A DNA stretch of 36,340 bases from Hyella patelloides LEGE 07179. Its GTDB lineage: Bacteria; Cyanobacteriota; Cyanobacteriia; Cyanobacteriales; Xenococcaceae. Under the pieces are notes generated by a model. The model was not told the origin of the DNA. It saw only the letters and a program-made list of their open reading frames with translations, and did no database searches. The stretch covers positions 1-36,340 of the forward strand of contig NZ_LR213802.1 in assembly GCF_900659865.1 (NCBI RefSeq), given 5' to 3'. How positions within the stretch are numbered: the stretch's first letter is position 1; each line of letters starts with the position of its first letter. A program made the translations under genes and the position numbers. Of the stretch, positions 22,715 to 30,608 are shown one piece after another.

Positions 22715-25285
22715 TTAAGGATTATTAACGCAGTCAAGAATGGCTTCAAATTGGAAGTCATCAATCAGTTTTGCTAAAGCAGTTTTAAGTTCTATTTTTT
22801 CTGGAGGAATTTCTTCGATTAGTTCTTGTAATGCCAGATAATTACCTTCGGCTCCCCTTTGATTAATTTGTTTAATCCACTCTGGTGGCATTACTTTAAG
22901 ACTTTCTGCGTCGATATTAAAGTTCGTAGCTTTAGAGGTTACTTGCTCGCTCTTTGGCACTTGTTCGGCTTCTTGATATACATATTGCACACCCAAATAT
23001 TGTGCCATTTTGTTAAATAATTCCTCGGTACGAAACGGCTTGCTTACCACATCATCACATCCATAAGTGATAATTTTTTGACGATCTTCTTCAAAAACAC
23101 TAGCAGTAAGAGCAATAATCACCGTTGCTTGTCCTTGTAGAGAAGCTTTAATCTCTTGACTAGCTTCAAAGCCATTCATCACAGGCATTTGCATATCCAT
23201 CCAGATTAATTGAGGTTGCCAGCTTTGCCAAATAGTAATTGCTTCTTGACCGTTAACTGCTTCTTTAACTTTAAATCCCACAGAGGTGAGGATTTTGACC
23301 ATTAACTGACGATTGGTTAGTCTGTCCTCTGCTACCAAAATACGAAATTCTGGCTGATTGGGGACTAAAGCGATAGGGATAGCAGAAGATGTCGGGGATT
23401 GGTCAGCTAAAATAGAGGTTGCAGAAACTAGAGGAATAGTAAAGGTAAAGGTTGTTCCTTGGTTAACTTTACTGCTAACAGTTATTTTGCCCCTCATTAA
23501 CTCAATAAAGACATTACTAATAGATAATCCTAAGCCTGTTCCCTCATTGCTCTGCTGTCCTGCTTGCGCCTGTCCGAAGGCGACAAATATACGATTTAGT
23601 TCTTCTGGAGCAATACCCAATCCCGTATCTTGAATGGTGAAGTAAAGCATAGATTGTTTGACCCCTACCTCTAGCTTTACCTGCCCTTGTTCAGTGAATT
23701 TAATGGCGTTGCCCAGGATATTAATTAATACCTGACGGAGTTTTTTGCGGTCTGTTTTGATGTATTGAGGAACATCAGAATGGCGTTGAAAAGATAACTG
23801 AAGTTGCTTGTATTGGGCTTTTAATTGAAATAGTTTTTCTAGTTCTGCTAGTAAACTGTATAAATCAAAGTCAATTTGATTGAAAAAGGCTTGTCCTGCT
23901 TCGATTTTGGACATTTCCAAGACATCATTAATCAAGCTTAATAAGTGTCTACCACTACTGTCGATTATATTAATGTATTCTTGATCGGCAGCAGAGAGTT
24001 CAGCCGATCTTTGCATTAGTTGGGTATAACCAAGAACAGCGTTGAGGGGTGTTCGTAATTCGTGGCTCATATTAGCCAGAAACTCACTTTTAAAATGATT
24101 AGCTTTTTCGGCTTCATTTTTGGCTACTTCTAATTCCCTTGCTTGTTGTTGAGTGCGTGCCAATAGTTCCCCTTGTTGTACTGCCACACCTAATTGTGTG
24201 CCAATTTGCATCATAATTTCAATTACTCCTGATTTCCATTGACGAGGAGCAGATAATTGATAGGCAAAAAGTAATCCCCAAAGACGGTTTTTCTTGTCTC
24301 CTGCTTCTTGGCGATCGCTAAATATAATAGGTACTACTAAGTAAGCTTTGGCTTGTAATTGCTCTAAAAGTTCTAAATAGCAAGCATCAAGATTGGCTTC
24401 GTAGACATCCGCCACTGCACGATAGCTGTTTTGACGGGAGACTCTGCCGAGGTTTTCTCTAGTATCACCAAAAATTTTCCCCTGAGATTCTTGCAAATAG
24501 GTATCTTCAATTGTTTTAAAAACACAATTATCTTGGTCAATAGCTACTTGAGTCAGTACCTTATTGTCTACCTGAGATATCAGATTAGACCAACCTTGGG
24601 CAACTGATTCGGCTACTATGTGACCGCTCCAGTCTGGGTTAAACTGATAAACCAATGTGCGTTCGCAATTAATAGCAGCTCTTAATTCTTCAGTAGTGTG
24701 GGCAAAAATCTGTTGTAAATCCAGAGTTTGTCTCATGCGCTGGACAATTCTGGTAATTGTCTGTTTCTGTTCTGCTGATTGTTGTAGTTGGGCAGTACGC
24801 TCTTGTACTCTGGTTTCTAATTCTTCATTAATACGACGTAACTCGGTTTCTGCTTTTTGACGCTCCACAATTTCTTTCTGAAGTTCCTGATTAACTCTCT
24901 CTAGTTGCTCTGGGGTTTTAAGAGATAAAAATCGGGGTAGCAACCTTGCCATGTTAACGGCTGTATAGCAAGAAATAATTGCAGTCAAGGCTTGTTCAAT
25001 CCCTGATAACCAGTAAGCAGGATGCCATATTGTCCAAATTTCTAAGAGATGTCCTGTGCCACAGAATATTATAAACGCACCAAACATGACAAAGAAGCCT
25101 TGAAACGGCACGTCGCTGCGCTTAAAAACAAAGTACAGTAGCATAATAGGAATCGAAAAATAAGCAACTGCAATTAGCAAATCACTTATCAAATGAAGCA
25201 GTACTAAAGGAGTTTGCCAGAGATAGCAATGACCGTGGGGGATATAAAAATTAGGAGAAACAATATTAGTTATTAAATTGCTCAT
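22715..25285 (-). CDS. Ethylene-receptor-like hybrid histidine kinase with bilin-type GAF
   Basis: The 856-residue protein has: (1) an ethylene-binding membrane domain (residues 25-120) with D35, Y42, I72, C75 and H79 at the same spacing as plant ETR1 D25, Y32, I62, C65 and H69, which bind copper and ethylene; (2) a coiled coil (125-175); (3) a GAF of the phytochrome/cyanobacteriochrome style (185-372: PDWSGHIVAESVAQGW, C302 at the usual chromophore cysteine site but followed by Tyr, LWGLLFAYQ); (4) HisKA with H408; (5) HATPase (N526, DTGLGIAP, GTGLGLSIS); (6) receiver with D697 and K749; (7) a short helical C-terminus. It resembles Synechocystis SynEtr1/UirS with an added receiver. The next gene is its probable output. 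Confidence 0.92.
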   Translation of the reverse strand: MSNLITNIVSPNFYIPHGHCYLWQTPLVLLHLISDLLIAVAYFSIPIMLLYFVFKRSDVPFQGFFVMFGAFIIFCGTGHLLEIWTIWHPAYWLSGIEQALTAIISCYTAVNMARLLPRFLSLKTPEQLERVNQELQKEIVERQKAETELRRINEELETRVQERTAQLQQSAEQKQTITRIVQRMRQTLDLQQIFAHTTEELRAAINCERTLVYQFNPDWSGHIVAESVAQGWSNLISQVDNKVLTQVAIDQDNCVFKTIEDTYLQESQGKIFGDTRENLGRVSRQNSYRAVADVYEANLDACYLELLEQLQAKAYLVVPIIFSDRQEAGDKKNRLWGLLFAYQLSAPRQWKSGVIEIMMQIGTQLGVAVQQGELLARTQQQARELEVAKNEAEKANHFKSEFLANMSHELRTPLNAVLGYTQLMQRSAELSAADQEYINIIDSSGRHLLSLINDVLEMSKIEAGQAFFNQIDFDLYSLLAELEKLFQLKAQYKQLQLSFQRHSDVPQYIKTDRKKLRQVLINILGNAIKFTEQGQVKLEVGVKQSMLYFTIQDTGLGIAPEELNRIFVAFGQAQAGQQSNEGTGLGLSISNVFIELMRGKITVSSKVNQGTTFTFTIPLVSATSILADQSPTSSAIPIALVPNQPEFRILVAEDRLTNRQLMVKILTSVGFKVKEAVNGQEAITIWQSWQPQLIWMDMQMPVMNGFEASQEIKASLQGQATVIIALTASVFEEDRQKIITYGCDDVVSKPFRTEELFNKMAQYLGVQYVYQEAEQVPKSEQVTSKATNFNIDAESLKVMPPEWIKQINQRGAEGNYLALQELIEEIPPEKIELKTALAKLIDDFQFEAILDCVNNP

Positions 25286-25826
25286 GCTCTTCTTCTAAAA
25301 CTGAAGATTGAGTTTAAATATCGAAATTTTAACTTCTCATTATCTATTGTGTCTGTTGGCAAAAATCAATCAATTATTGCCCGATCGACCAATTCTTTCT
25401 TAGCATTCCCTTTTTAGCCGTCAAAATTGAGTTATAGTCATTCCAATTAATTTCCTGACGTTGTTAAACATCGGTAAAAGGATGCCTATCACGGATACCG
25501 CTTCCGCCTTAGGACTCGGCTTCGCCGTCGCGCGACCGAAGGAAGTCCGTGATTGGCATAAGGGATAATGGATCAAGGCTAAAAATTAGTACTAAATAAC
25601 TGATGGTTTCGATTGGGAATTACTAGATAAATTACGCTCTCAAATATTCAAGAGATTCAGTCCAGAAGTAAGGAACAAGGAACCAGGAAAACCGTCGTAT
25701 AAGCATATCTTAAGGACGCAAGTCCTCATTTTCTCTTTCCTCTTTTTTTGAGTGACCCTTTACCAAACATTCCCCAACCATGAATTACAATGAGCTATCA
25801 TCAGATCATCTCTGACAGAAATTGAG
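25286..25826. other. Gene-free spacer before the ABC exporter
   Basis: This 541-base divergent spacer separates the kinase from the ABC transporter genes. It contains one GC-rich hairpin repeat (25482-25559). I see no open frame with coding character. Promoters for the kinase operon and the ABC operon should lie here. Confidence 0.5.
25482..25559. repeat. GC-rich long inverted repeat
   Basis: ATGCCTATCACGGA (25482-25495) and TCCGTGATTGGCAT (25546-25559) are inverted with one mismatch. The loop is GC-rich (TCGGCTTCGCCGTCGCGCGA), strongly unlike the AT-rich flanks. It resembles the dispersed palindromic repeats of cyanobacteria; function unknown. Confidence 0.7.
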
Positions 25827-26822
25827 ATGACACAACAAATTACCGCAACTCACAACTCGACATTAGCGATCGCAACTTATGGTTTAACCAAGAGATATGA
25901 TCGCCATATTGCTGTCAATGAAGTGGAGCTACGCGTCAAAAGTGGTGAAATCTATGGCTTGATGGGTGTTAATGGTGCGGGAAAAACCAGCATGATGAAG
26001 ATGTTAGCAGCAGCAGAATCCCCCACCAAAGGAGAAATTTATTATAATGGCGATCGCTTACTCTTGGATAGTAGCAGTAGTAACATCAAGAAATATATTG
26101 GCTATCTTCCCGATAACTATCCTCTTTATGATGACCTGACAGTATGGGATTATTTAGATTATTTTGCCAGACTATATAAGATTCCTGCTAGTCGTCGTCG
26201 GGTGCGTGTTTACGAGGTATTAGAATTAGTTAAATTAGAAGATAAACGCAATAGTTTAATTCCTACTCTCTCAAGAGGGATGAAGCAACGCCTCGGTTTA
26301 GCCAGAACTATTATTCACGAGCCGATTATACTACTACTAGATGAACCCATTTCAGGATTGGATTCGATAGCTAGAAACCAATTCCGCTCTATTCTTCAAG
26401 TCTTACAAGAAGCAGGAATGACAATTGTAATCGCTTCTCCTATACTGAGAGACTTAACAGAGGTTTGTACTACTATAGGTATTATGGAGTATGGTTTTTT
26501 AGTTGATGATATTACATTGACTGATATTAAGCAGTATAAAACTTCACAACAAATCTTAGTAACGACTTTAGGAGAACTAACTGCTTTAGAAACCGCATTA
26601 AGCAAAAATTCTTTAGTTAAGGAGTGGCAAAGAATACCCAATAAAAATAGTTTGCAAGTCAAGTTTTTAGGAGGAGAATCAGATAGTGTTAATTTACTGC
26701 GATCGCTTATTGAGCAAGGGCTTCCCATAGCAGAATTCAACCAAATTGAGGAAGATTGGGAAACTATTTTGCTAAAAAGAAGAAACTACTTTAATGAAAA
26801 TAATGACGCTTTTTCTCCGTAA
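25827..26822 (+). CDS. ABC transporter ATP-binding protein
   Basis: The 331-residue protein is a single ATPase domain with a C-terminal extension. Walker A is MGVNGAGKTSM (K53), the Q-loop region follows at GYLPDNYPLYDDLTVWDYLDYFARLY, the signature is LSRGMKQRLG (the usual second position Ser-Gly is Ser-Arg), and Walker B is ILLLDEPISGLDS. The H-loop, usually His, is replaced: the segment reads VIASPILRDL where SSHIL is normal, so S-P stands in place of S-H. The extension (QILVTTLGELTALE and onward) fits the DUF4162-like tail of exporter ATPases. It energises the permease encoded 100 bases downstream. The substrate is unknown. Confidence 0.93.
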   Translation: MTQQITATHNSTLAIATYGLTKRYDRHIAVNEVELRVKSGEIYGLMGVNGAGKTSMMKMLAAAESPTKGEIYYNGDRLLLDSSSSNIKKYIGYLPDNYPLYDDLTVWDYLDYFARLYKIPASRRRVRVYEVLELVKLEDKRNSLIPTLSRGMKQRLGLARTIIHEPIILLLDEPISGLDSIARNQFRSILQVLQEAGMTIVIASPILRDLTEVCTTIGIMEYGFLVDDITLTDIKQYKTSQQILVTTLGELTALETALSKNSLVKEWQRIPNKNSLQVKFLGGESDSVNLLRSLIEQGLPIAEFNQIEEDWETILLKRRNYFNENNDAFSP

Positions 26823-26922
26823 TATTATATTCAAAGACAAGTATCAAAAAAAGATTAGAAAGAGATTATATAAAGTCAGTTGTATATCATATCGAGAAAT
26901 TCTGTATTAGAGATTAAACGCC

Positions 26923-28725
26923 ATGACACAATACATGAAGCCTACTAATAAACTGATAGATTACGTTAATCGTTTTGGAGGATGGAATCCTCAATTTCTC
27001 AGGGAAATTAAGGGAAAATTAACAATTAAGAATGTGATTGTGATTACTACAATCGCAATTTTTAGTCAATTGTTTATTGTAATTGCTAACTTAGCCAAAT
27101 TACCTGATGCTAGTCAAGAAATTTCTCATAACTCATCAGAATTAATTTATTCAGCAATTCCTCAGTATAGTCGTTACTGTATTGGAAAAGCTTCAGATTC
27201 ATTGCTATGTCACCAAGATATGCATAACAATTGGGTGATTAATTGGCAACTTTTTTGGTTTGATATTTTTGTAACTTTAAGTGTTATTGGAACTGTATTA
27301 CTATTAGTTCTGGGAACTTACCTTTTAATTAATAATGCGATCGCAGAGCAAAAACAAGGTACTTTAAATCTAATTCGTCTCAGTCCTCAATCTGCGGAAA
27401 GTATTCTTGTGGGGAAAATTTTGGGTGTTCCCATATTACTTTATTTATTTGTCGCTTTAGGTTTACCCTTACAAATTATTTCTGGGTTACAGGCTAACCT
27501 TTCTTTGAGTTTAGTGATTGCTTTCGATCTCGCTGTTATGGCTAGCTGCGCTTTTTTCTATAGTGTTGGTTTGCTAGTGAGTTTTGTTGCTAATAAATCT
27601 GTTGTTTCTTGGGGAGTTGCCATTGCGATCGCATTTTTCTTGGGTTTAACAACTATATTAAATTTAGACCATTATCAATCCAACACTCAGACACTACTGG
27701 ATTGGTTATTGCTATTTAATCCCCTCAATTTAATCATTTATATAGGTCAAACTACGGGAATTCCTTATCATCATTTTGATTACCCAGATTTTGGCTTTTT
27801 TGGCAGTTATTTATCTGGTTATGATTATGATAAAAATTATATTGAACCAATCGCTTTAAGTAATCTCTTGTTTTATGGAAAAGCTCTCTGGACAAAAGTG
27901 GGTTTTGGTATCGGCTTAATGATAGCTAACCATTGCTTGTGGAGTTATTGGATTTGGCAAGGCTTAAAACGTCGTTTTTATAACCCAGAAAATACAGCTA
28001 TTAGTAAACAGCAAAGCTACTGGATTACAGGTTATTGCGTAGCTGTCGCTTTAGGATTTTCTCTTCAAGGTACAGAAAATGGTCAAGGTACAGGAGAATG
28101 GCTTTTCTTCAATATAATATTGGTACAGTTGTTGCTGCTAATCTTATTTTTAGGGTTCACTTTTGCTTTAAGCCCTCAGCATCAGACTCTACAAGATTGG
28201 GCGCGTTACCGTCATCAAATGGGCAACAAAAGAAGTGTTTTATGGCGAGAATTAATCTTGGGAGAAAAAAGCCCCTCAACATTTGCGATCGCAATTAACA
28301 TTCTGATTGCTACCCTATACATCATTCCCTCTTTGATTATCTTTCCTTTTGATGATATGGCAATTAGTGCCTTTTGGGGTTTGATTTTAACGATGGGTAT
28401 GGTTTTATTTTACTCTGCGATCGTTCAATGGATATTGTTCAGTAAAAGCAATCACAAGGAAATCATCGCCTCTGGGGTCATAATATCTTTAATTGTTCTA
28501 CCACCACTATTGTTATCTCTCAAAGGTTTATATGTTGGTGAAGCACCTCTGACTTGGATGTTTACCTTTGTACCTTATGCTGCAATAGAATATGCTACGC
28601 CTTGCACCATTGCATTGGGTATCTTAGGACAGTGGTTAGCAATCACCCTAGTATCATTACAAATGACCAGACAACTACGCCAAGCAGGGCGATCTGAAAG
28701 TTATAGAATCTTGAAGAATGGTTAG
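26923..28725 (+). CDS. ABC-2 type transporter permease
   Basis: The 600-residue protein has around 12 hydrophobic segments. Residues 1-30 are cytosolic (NPQFLREIKGKL), then a membrane segment (VIVITTIAIFSQLFIVIANL), a roughly 60-residue outer loop with two cysteines, and an ABC-2 core (FDIFVTLSVIGTVLLLVLGTYLL, EQKQGTLNLIRLSPQSAESILVGKILGVP), where EQKQGTLNLIRLSP is the coupling-helix signature of ABC-2 permeases. The second half repeats the pattern with GNKRSVLWRELILGEKSP. It forms an exporter with the ATPase encoded 100 bases upstream, probably for a lipid, polysaccharide or peptide. The cargo cannot be told. Confidence 0.88.
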   Translation: MTQYMKPTNKLIDYVNRFGGWNPQFLREIKGKLTIKNVIVITTIAIFSQLFIVIANLAKLPDASQEISHNSSELIYSAIPQYSRYCIGKASDSLLCHQDMHNNWVINWQLFWFDIFVTLSVIGTVLLLVLGTYLLINNAIAEQKQGTLNLIRLSPQSAESILVGKILGVPILLYLFVALGLPLQIISGLQANLSLSLVIAFDLAVMASCAFFYSVGLLVSFVANKSVVSWGVAIAIAFFLGLTTILNLDHYQSNTQTLLDWLLLFNPLNLIIYIGQTTGIPYHHFDYPDFGFFGSYLSGYDYDKNYIEPIALSNLLFYGKALWTKVGFGIGLMIANHCLWSYWIWQGLKRRFYNPENTAISKQQSYWITGYCVAVALGFSLQGTENGQGTGEWLFFNIILVQLLLLILFLGFTFALSPQHQTLQDWARYRHQMGNKRSVLWRELILGEKSPSTFAIAINILIATLYIIPSLIIFPFDDMAISAFWGLILTMGMVLFYSAIVQWILFSKSNHKEIIASGVIISLIVLPPLLLSLKGLYVGEAPLTWMFTFVPYAAIEYATPCTIALGILGQWLAITLVSLQMTRQLRQAGRSESYRILKNG

Positions 28726-28786
28726 TTTTTGGTTGTAGTTAGTAGTTAGTGGGTAGAGATTGGGTAATAGGTAAAGATAATTTTTA

Positions 28787-28817
28787 CTCGCTACTGCGAT
28801 GCGCGATGCGTAGCGAG
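28787..28817. repeat. Short hairpin with direct repeat in the ABC/TIGR04376 spacer
   Basis: CTCGCTAC (28787-28794) and GTAGCGAG (28810-28817) are perfect inverted repeats; the loop contains GCGATGC twice. The following AGTCCTTTAGGGCT can also pair. The motif resembles a widespread cyanobacterial interspersed repeat. Function unknown. Confidence 0.65.
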
Positions 28818-28885
28818 TCCTTTAGGGCTACTTATCCTCTTACTTCTCCATCTCTTCTATTTCTTAATTCTTCCTTCCTTAAAAC

Positions 28886-29455
28886 ATGAGCATTTTCGAC
28901 GACATTAGCCAATTCTTAGAAAACCAACTGGATGAATTTTTACGTAACAATCCCCATTTAGAATTACAAGCGATTGAAGAACAGCTAAAAGAACAAGAGA
29001 GAGATACTTTAAAACTGCTTCTCGATCTCAAAAAACAACAACAAAGCTTGCAAGATGAAATACTGGCGATCGCAAATAAAATTCAAACTTGGCATGGTAG
29101 AGTTAGCAAAGCGAAAAATGCGGGTAGAGAAGATTTAGCTAATGCAGCCCAGGAAAGAGAAGCAGCCCTAATGCGAGAAGGTAATCAAGTATGGGGCAAA
29201 ATGGAAGGTATTAAAACCAGTATTGCCAAATCTCAAGAACTTTTACAGCAGATAGAGCAACGTCGTAAAGAAGTCAAAGCAAAATACAATCAAACTCGAA
29301 CCCAGACTCAGCCAAACAAAGATAGTAGCTACACTACAGGCTGGAATCAAGGGACAACTACCCAAGATACAAGTTCTGCCGATTATTTAGAAGCAGAATT
29401 TCAAAAATGGGAACTAGATGAAGAATTAGAACAAATGAAGCGGAATATGAAATAA
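28886..29455 (+). CDS. TIGR04376-like coiled-coil protein
   Basis: The 189-residue protein opens MSIFDDISQFLENQLDEFLRNN, an amphipathic helix, followed by a long charged coiled coil (about 30-140) with AREREAALMREGNQVW-type stretches, then a polar Gln/Thr-rich linker and a C-terminal acidic helix (ADYLEAEFQKWELDEELEQM). I recognise a cyanobacterial family annotated TIGR04376, of unknown function. It looks like a shortened PspA/Vipp-like membrane-associated coiled coil, but that is inference: no specific PspA motif is present. It has its own terminator (29508-29532) and stands apart from the ABC genes by 160 bases. Confidence 0.75.
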   Translation: MSIFDDISQFLENQLDEFLRNNPHLELQAIEEQLKEQERDTLKLLLDLKKQQQSLQDEILAIANKIQTWHGRVSKAKNAGREDLANAAQEREAALMREGNQVWGKMEGIKTSIAKSQELLQQIEQRRKEVKAKYNQTRTQTQPNKDSSYTTGWNQGTTTQDTSSADYLEAEFQKWELDEELEQMKRNMK

Positions 29456-29507
29456 AATAGGGGTCAGATTTCAGAATAGAGTAGAGTAATTTATATTTGT
29501 TAAGGTG

Positions 29508-29532
29508 AGGTGGGCTATGCCCACCTTTTTTT
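29508..29532 (+). terminator. Rho-independent terminator of the TIGR04376-like gene
   Basis: AGGTGGGC (29508-29515) pairs with GCCCACCT (29519-29526) around a 3-base loop and runs into a stretch of seven T (29526-29532). It overlaps the ATG at 29510 of a longer frame, which shows that this ATG is not the start of the PII-like gene. Confidence 0.9.
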
Positions 29533-29554
29533 ATTCTACGGAGAATTTTCAGCT

Positions 29555-29893
29555 TTGAAAAAAGTAAGCGCGATTATTCATTCTCACAAGCTAGATGATG
29601 TCAAACTAGCTTTACTTGGTGCAGGAGTTATTGGCATAACAGTCTCAGAAATTAGAAGTTTTGGTACTCCAAAAGGTTCAACTACTCGTTATCGAGGCAA
29701 TGAGTATAAAGTAGATTTTATCTCTAAATTGAAAATAGAAACTATCATTGAAGACAATCTTGTGGAAACTGTTGTGCAAGAAATATCTTTAGCTGCTCGT
29801 ACAGGCAATGTTGGCGATGGAAAAATTTTTGTGTCCCCTATGGAGCAAATCATTAGAATTAGAACGGAAGAAAAAGGAATTGCTGCTATTTAA
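29555..29893 (+). CDS. Divergent PII (GlnB-like) signalling protein
   Basis: From TTG 29555, with GGAG 11 bases upstream, the protein has exactly the canonical PII length of 112 residues: LKKVSAIIHSHKLDDVKLAL, T-loop SFGTPKGSTTRYRGNEYKVDF (35-55), B-loop RTGNVGDGKIF and C-loop IIRIRTEEKGIAAI. PII proteins read ATP/ADP and 2-oxoglutarate and steer nitrogen metabolism. Here Q39 (2-oxoglutarate/Mg contact) is Pro, S49 (phosphorylated in cyanobacteria) is Asn, R9 is His and F11 is His; Y51, K90, R101 and R103 are kept. It is thus a paralog likely to bind nucleotides but with altered effector sensing and partners. No glnA or transporter lies adjacent. Confidence 0.9.
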   Translation: MKKVSAIIHSHKLDDVKLALLGAGVIGITVSEIRSFGTPKGSTTRYRGNEYKVDFISKLKIETIIEDNLVETVVQEISLAARTGNVGDGKIFVSPMEQIIRIRTEEKGIAAI

Positions 29894-30002
29894 AGTATTT
29901 TAAGAAAATATTAAACCATTTAACCTGAGATATTAAGACAGTATTAAAAAAATCTTAATATTAATCGATTAAGCTTGCTCTAGAAAAGTGAGGAAGCTTA
30001 AT

Positions 30003-30515
30003 GTGTTTTTAGTTAAAATAATTTTAATAGCAACAACTTTACTATTATTAGGAGATTTTATCTCAACTTTTTTTTATCACGTACCAGAACATGTCTTTGG
30101 CAAATTTCACTCTTTAGTACATCATGGAAAAAACCGTAGCTTTATTCATTATGCAGTTTTAAGTAAAAACCCTTTAGTGCTTTTAGATGGTTTTGCAGGA
30201 GCTTTACCCTACTTTATCTTCACTCCCTGGCTCTGGCAAATATCTCCTATCGGTACTATTGTTGGCTTATTTTTAGGGGAATTTCATGTAGTTTGGCGAC
30301 ACGTTTCTATTATAAATTGGCAAACTCCTAAGCTAGTTCAAATAATATGTAATTGTCTTTTTATCACCACTCCAGAACGCCATTGGTTACACCATAAGGA
30401 TGCTAATTTAGCTTTTGGAGATATTTTTACTTTTTACGATCGCCCTGCCCAAAAATGGCTATTTTTCTTGATTTCTCTCCGCAAAAAGTACTTAAAATTT
30501 CGCAAATTAGCTTAA
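30003..30515 (+). CDS. Fatty acid hydroxylase/desaturase-superfamily-like membrane protein
   Basis: The protein (170 residues from GTG 30003; GAGGA six to nine bases upstream) has an N-terminal membrane helix (VKIILIATTLLLLGDFIS), a second one (DGFAGALPYFIFTPWLW) and three histidine clusters: H-S-L-V-H-H after the first helix, FHVVWRHVS in the middle, and ERHWLHHKDANLAFGDIFTFYD near the end. This HxxxHH / HxxxxH / HxxHH pattern is that of di-iron membrane hydroxylases and sterol-desaturase-like enzymes, with the last cluster FGDxxxxYD as in their C-terminal signature. The protein is shorter than usual (about 250). The substrate may be a lipid or carotenoid. GTG 29988 is an alternative start. 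Confidence 0.7.
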   Translation: MFLVKIILIATTLLLLGDFISTFFYHVPEHVFGKFHSLVHHGKNRSFIHYAVLSKNPLVLLDGFAGALPYFIFTPWLWQISPIGTIVGLFLGEFHVVWRHVSIINWQTPKLVQIICNCLFITTPERHWLHHKDANLAFGDIFTFYDRPAQKWLFFLISLRKKYLKFRKLA

Positions 30516-30608
30516 ATTTAACCTGAAGATAGCGAATATTTTACCTTTATTATTTAAACTTTGTGTTGTGACAACAAGACATCGTTGCTAGTCGGAGATT
30601 TACTACTC

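Noticed and set aside
22708-22764. Longer start of the REC-GGDEF-EAL gene overlapping the kinase
   Set aside because: The overlap of 50 bases is unusual, and starts at 22707 or 22674 leave a complete receiver domain.
29510-29554. N-terminal extension of the PII-like protein from ATG 29510
   Set aside because: This ATG lies in the terminator of the preceding gene, and the extension is foreign to PII. TTG 29555 gives the exact family length and has an RBS.
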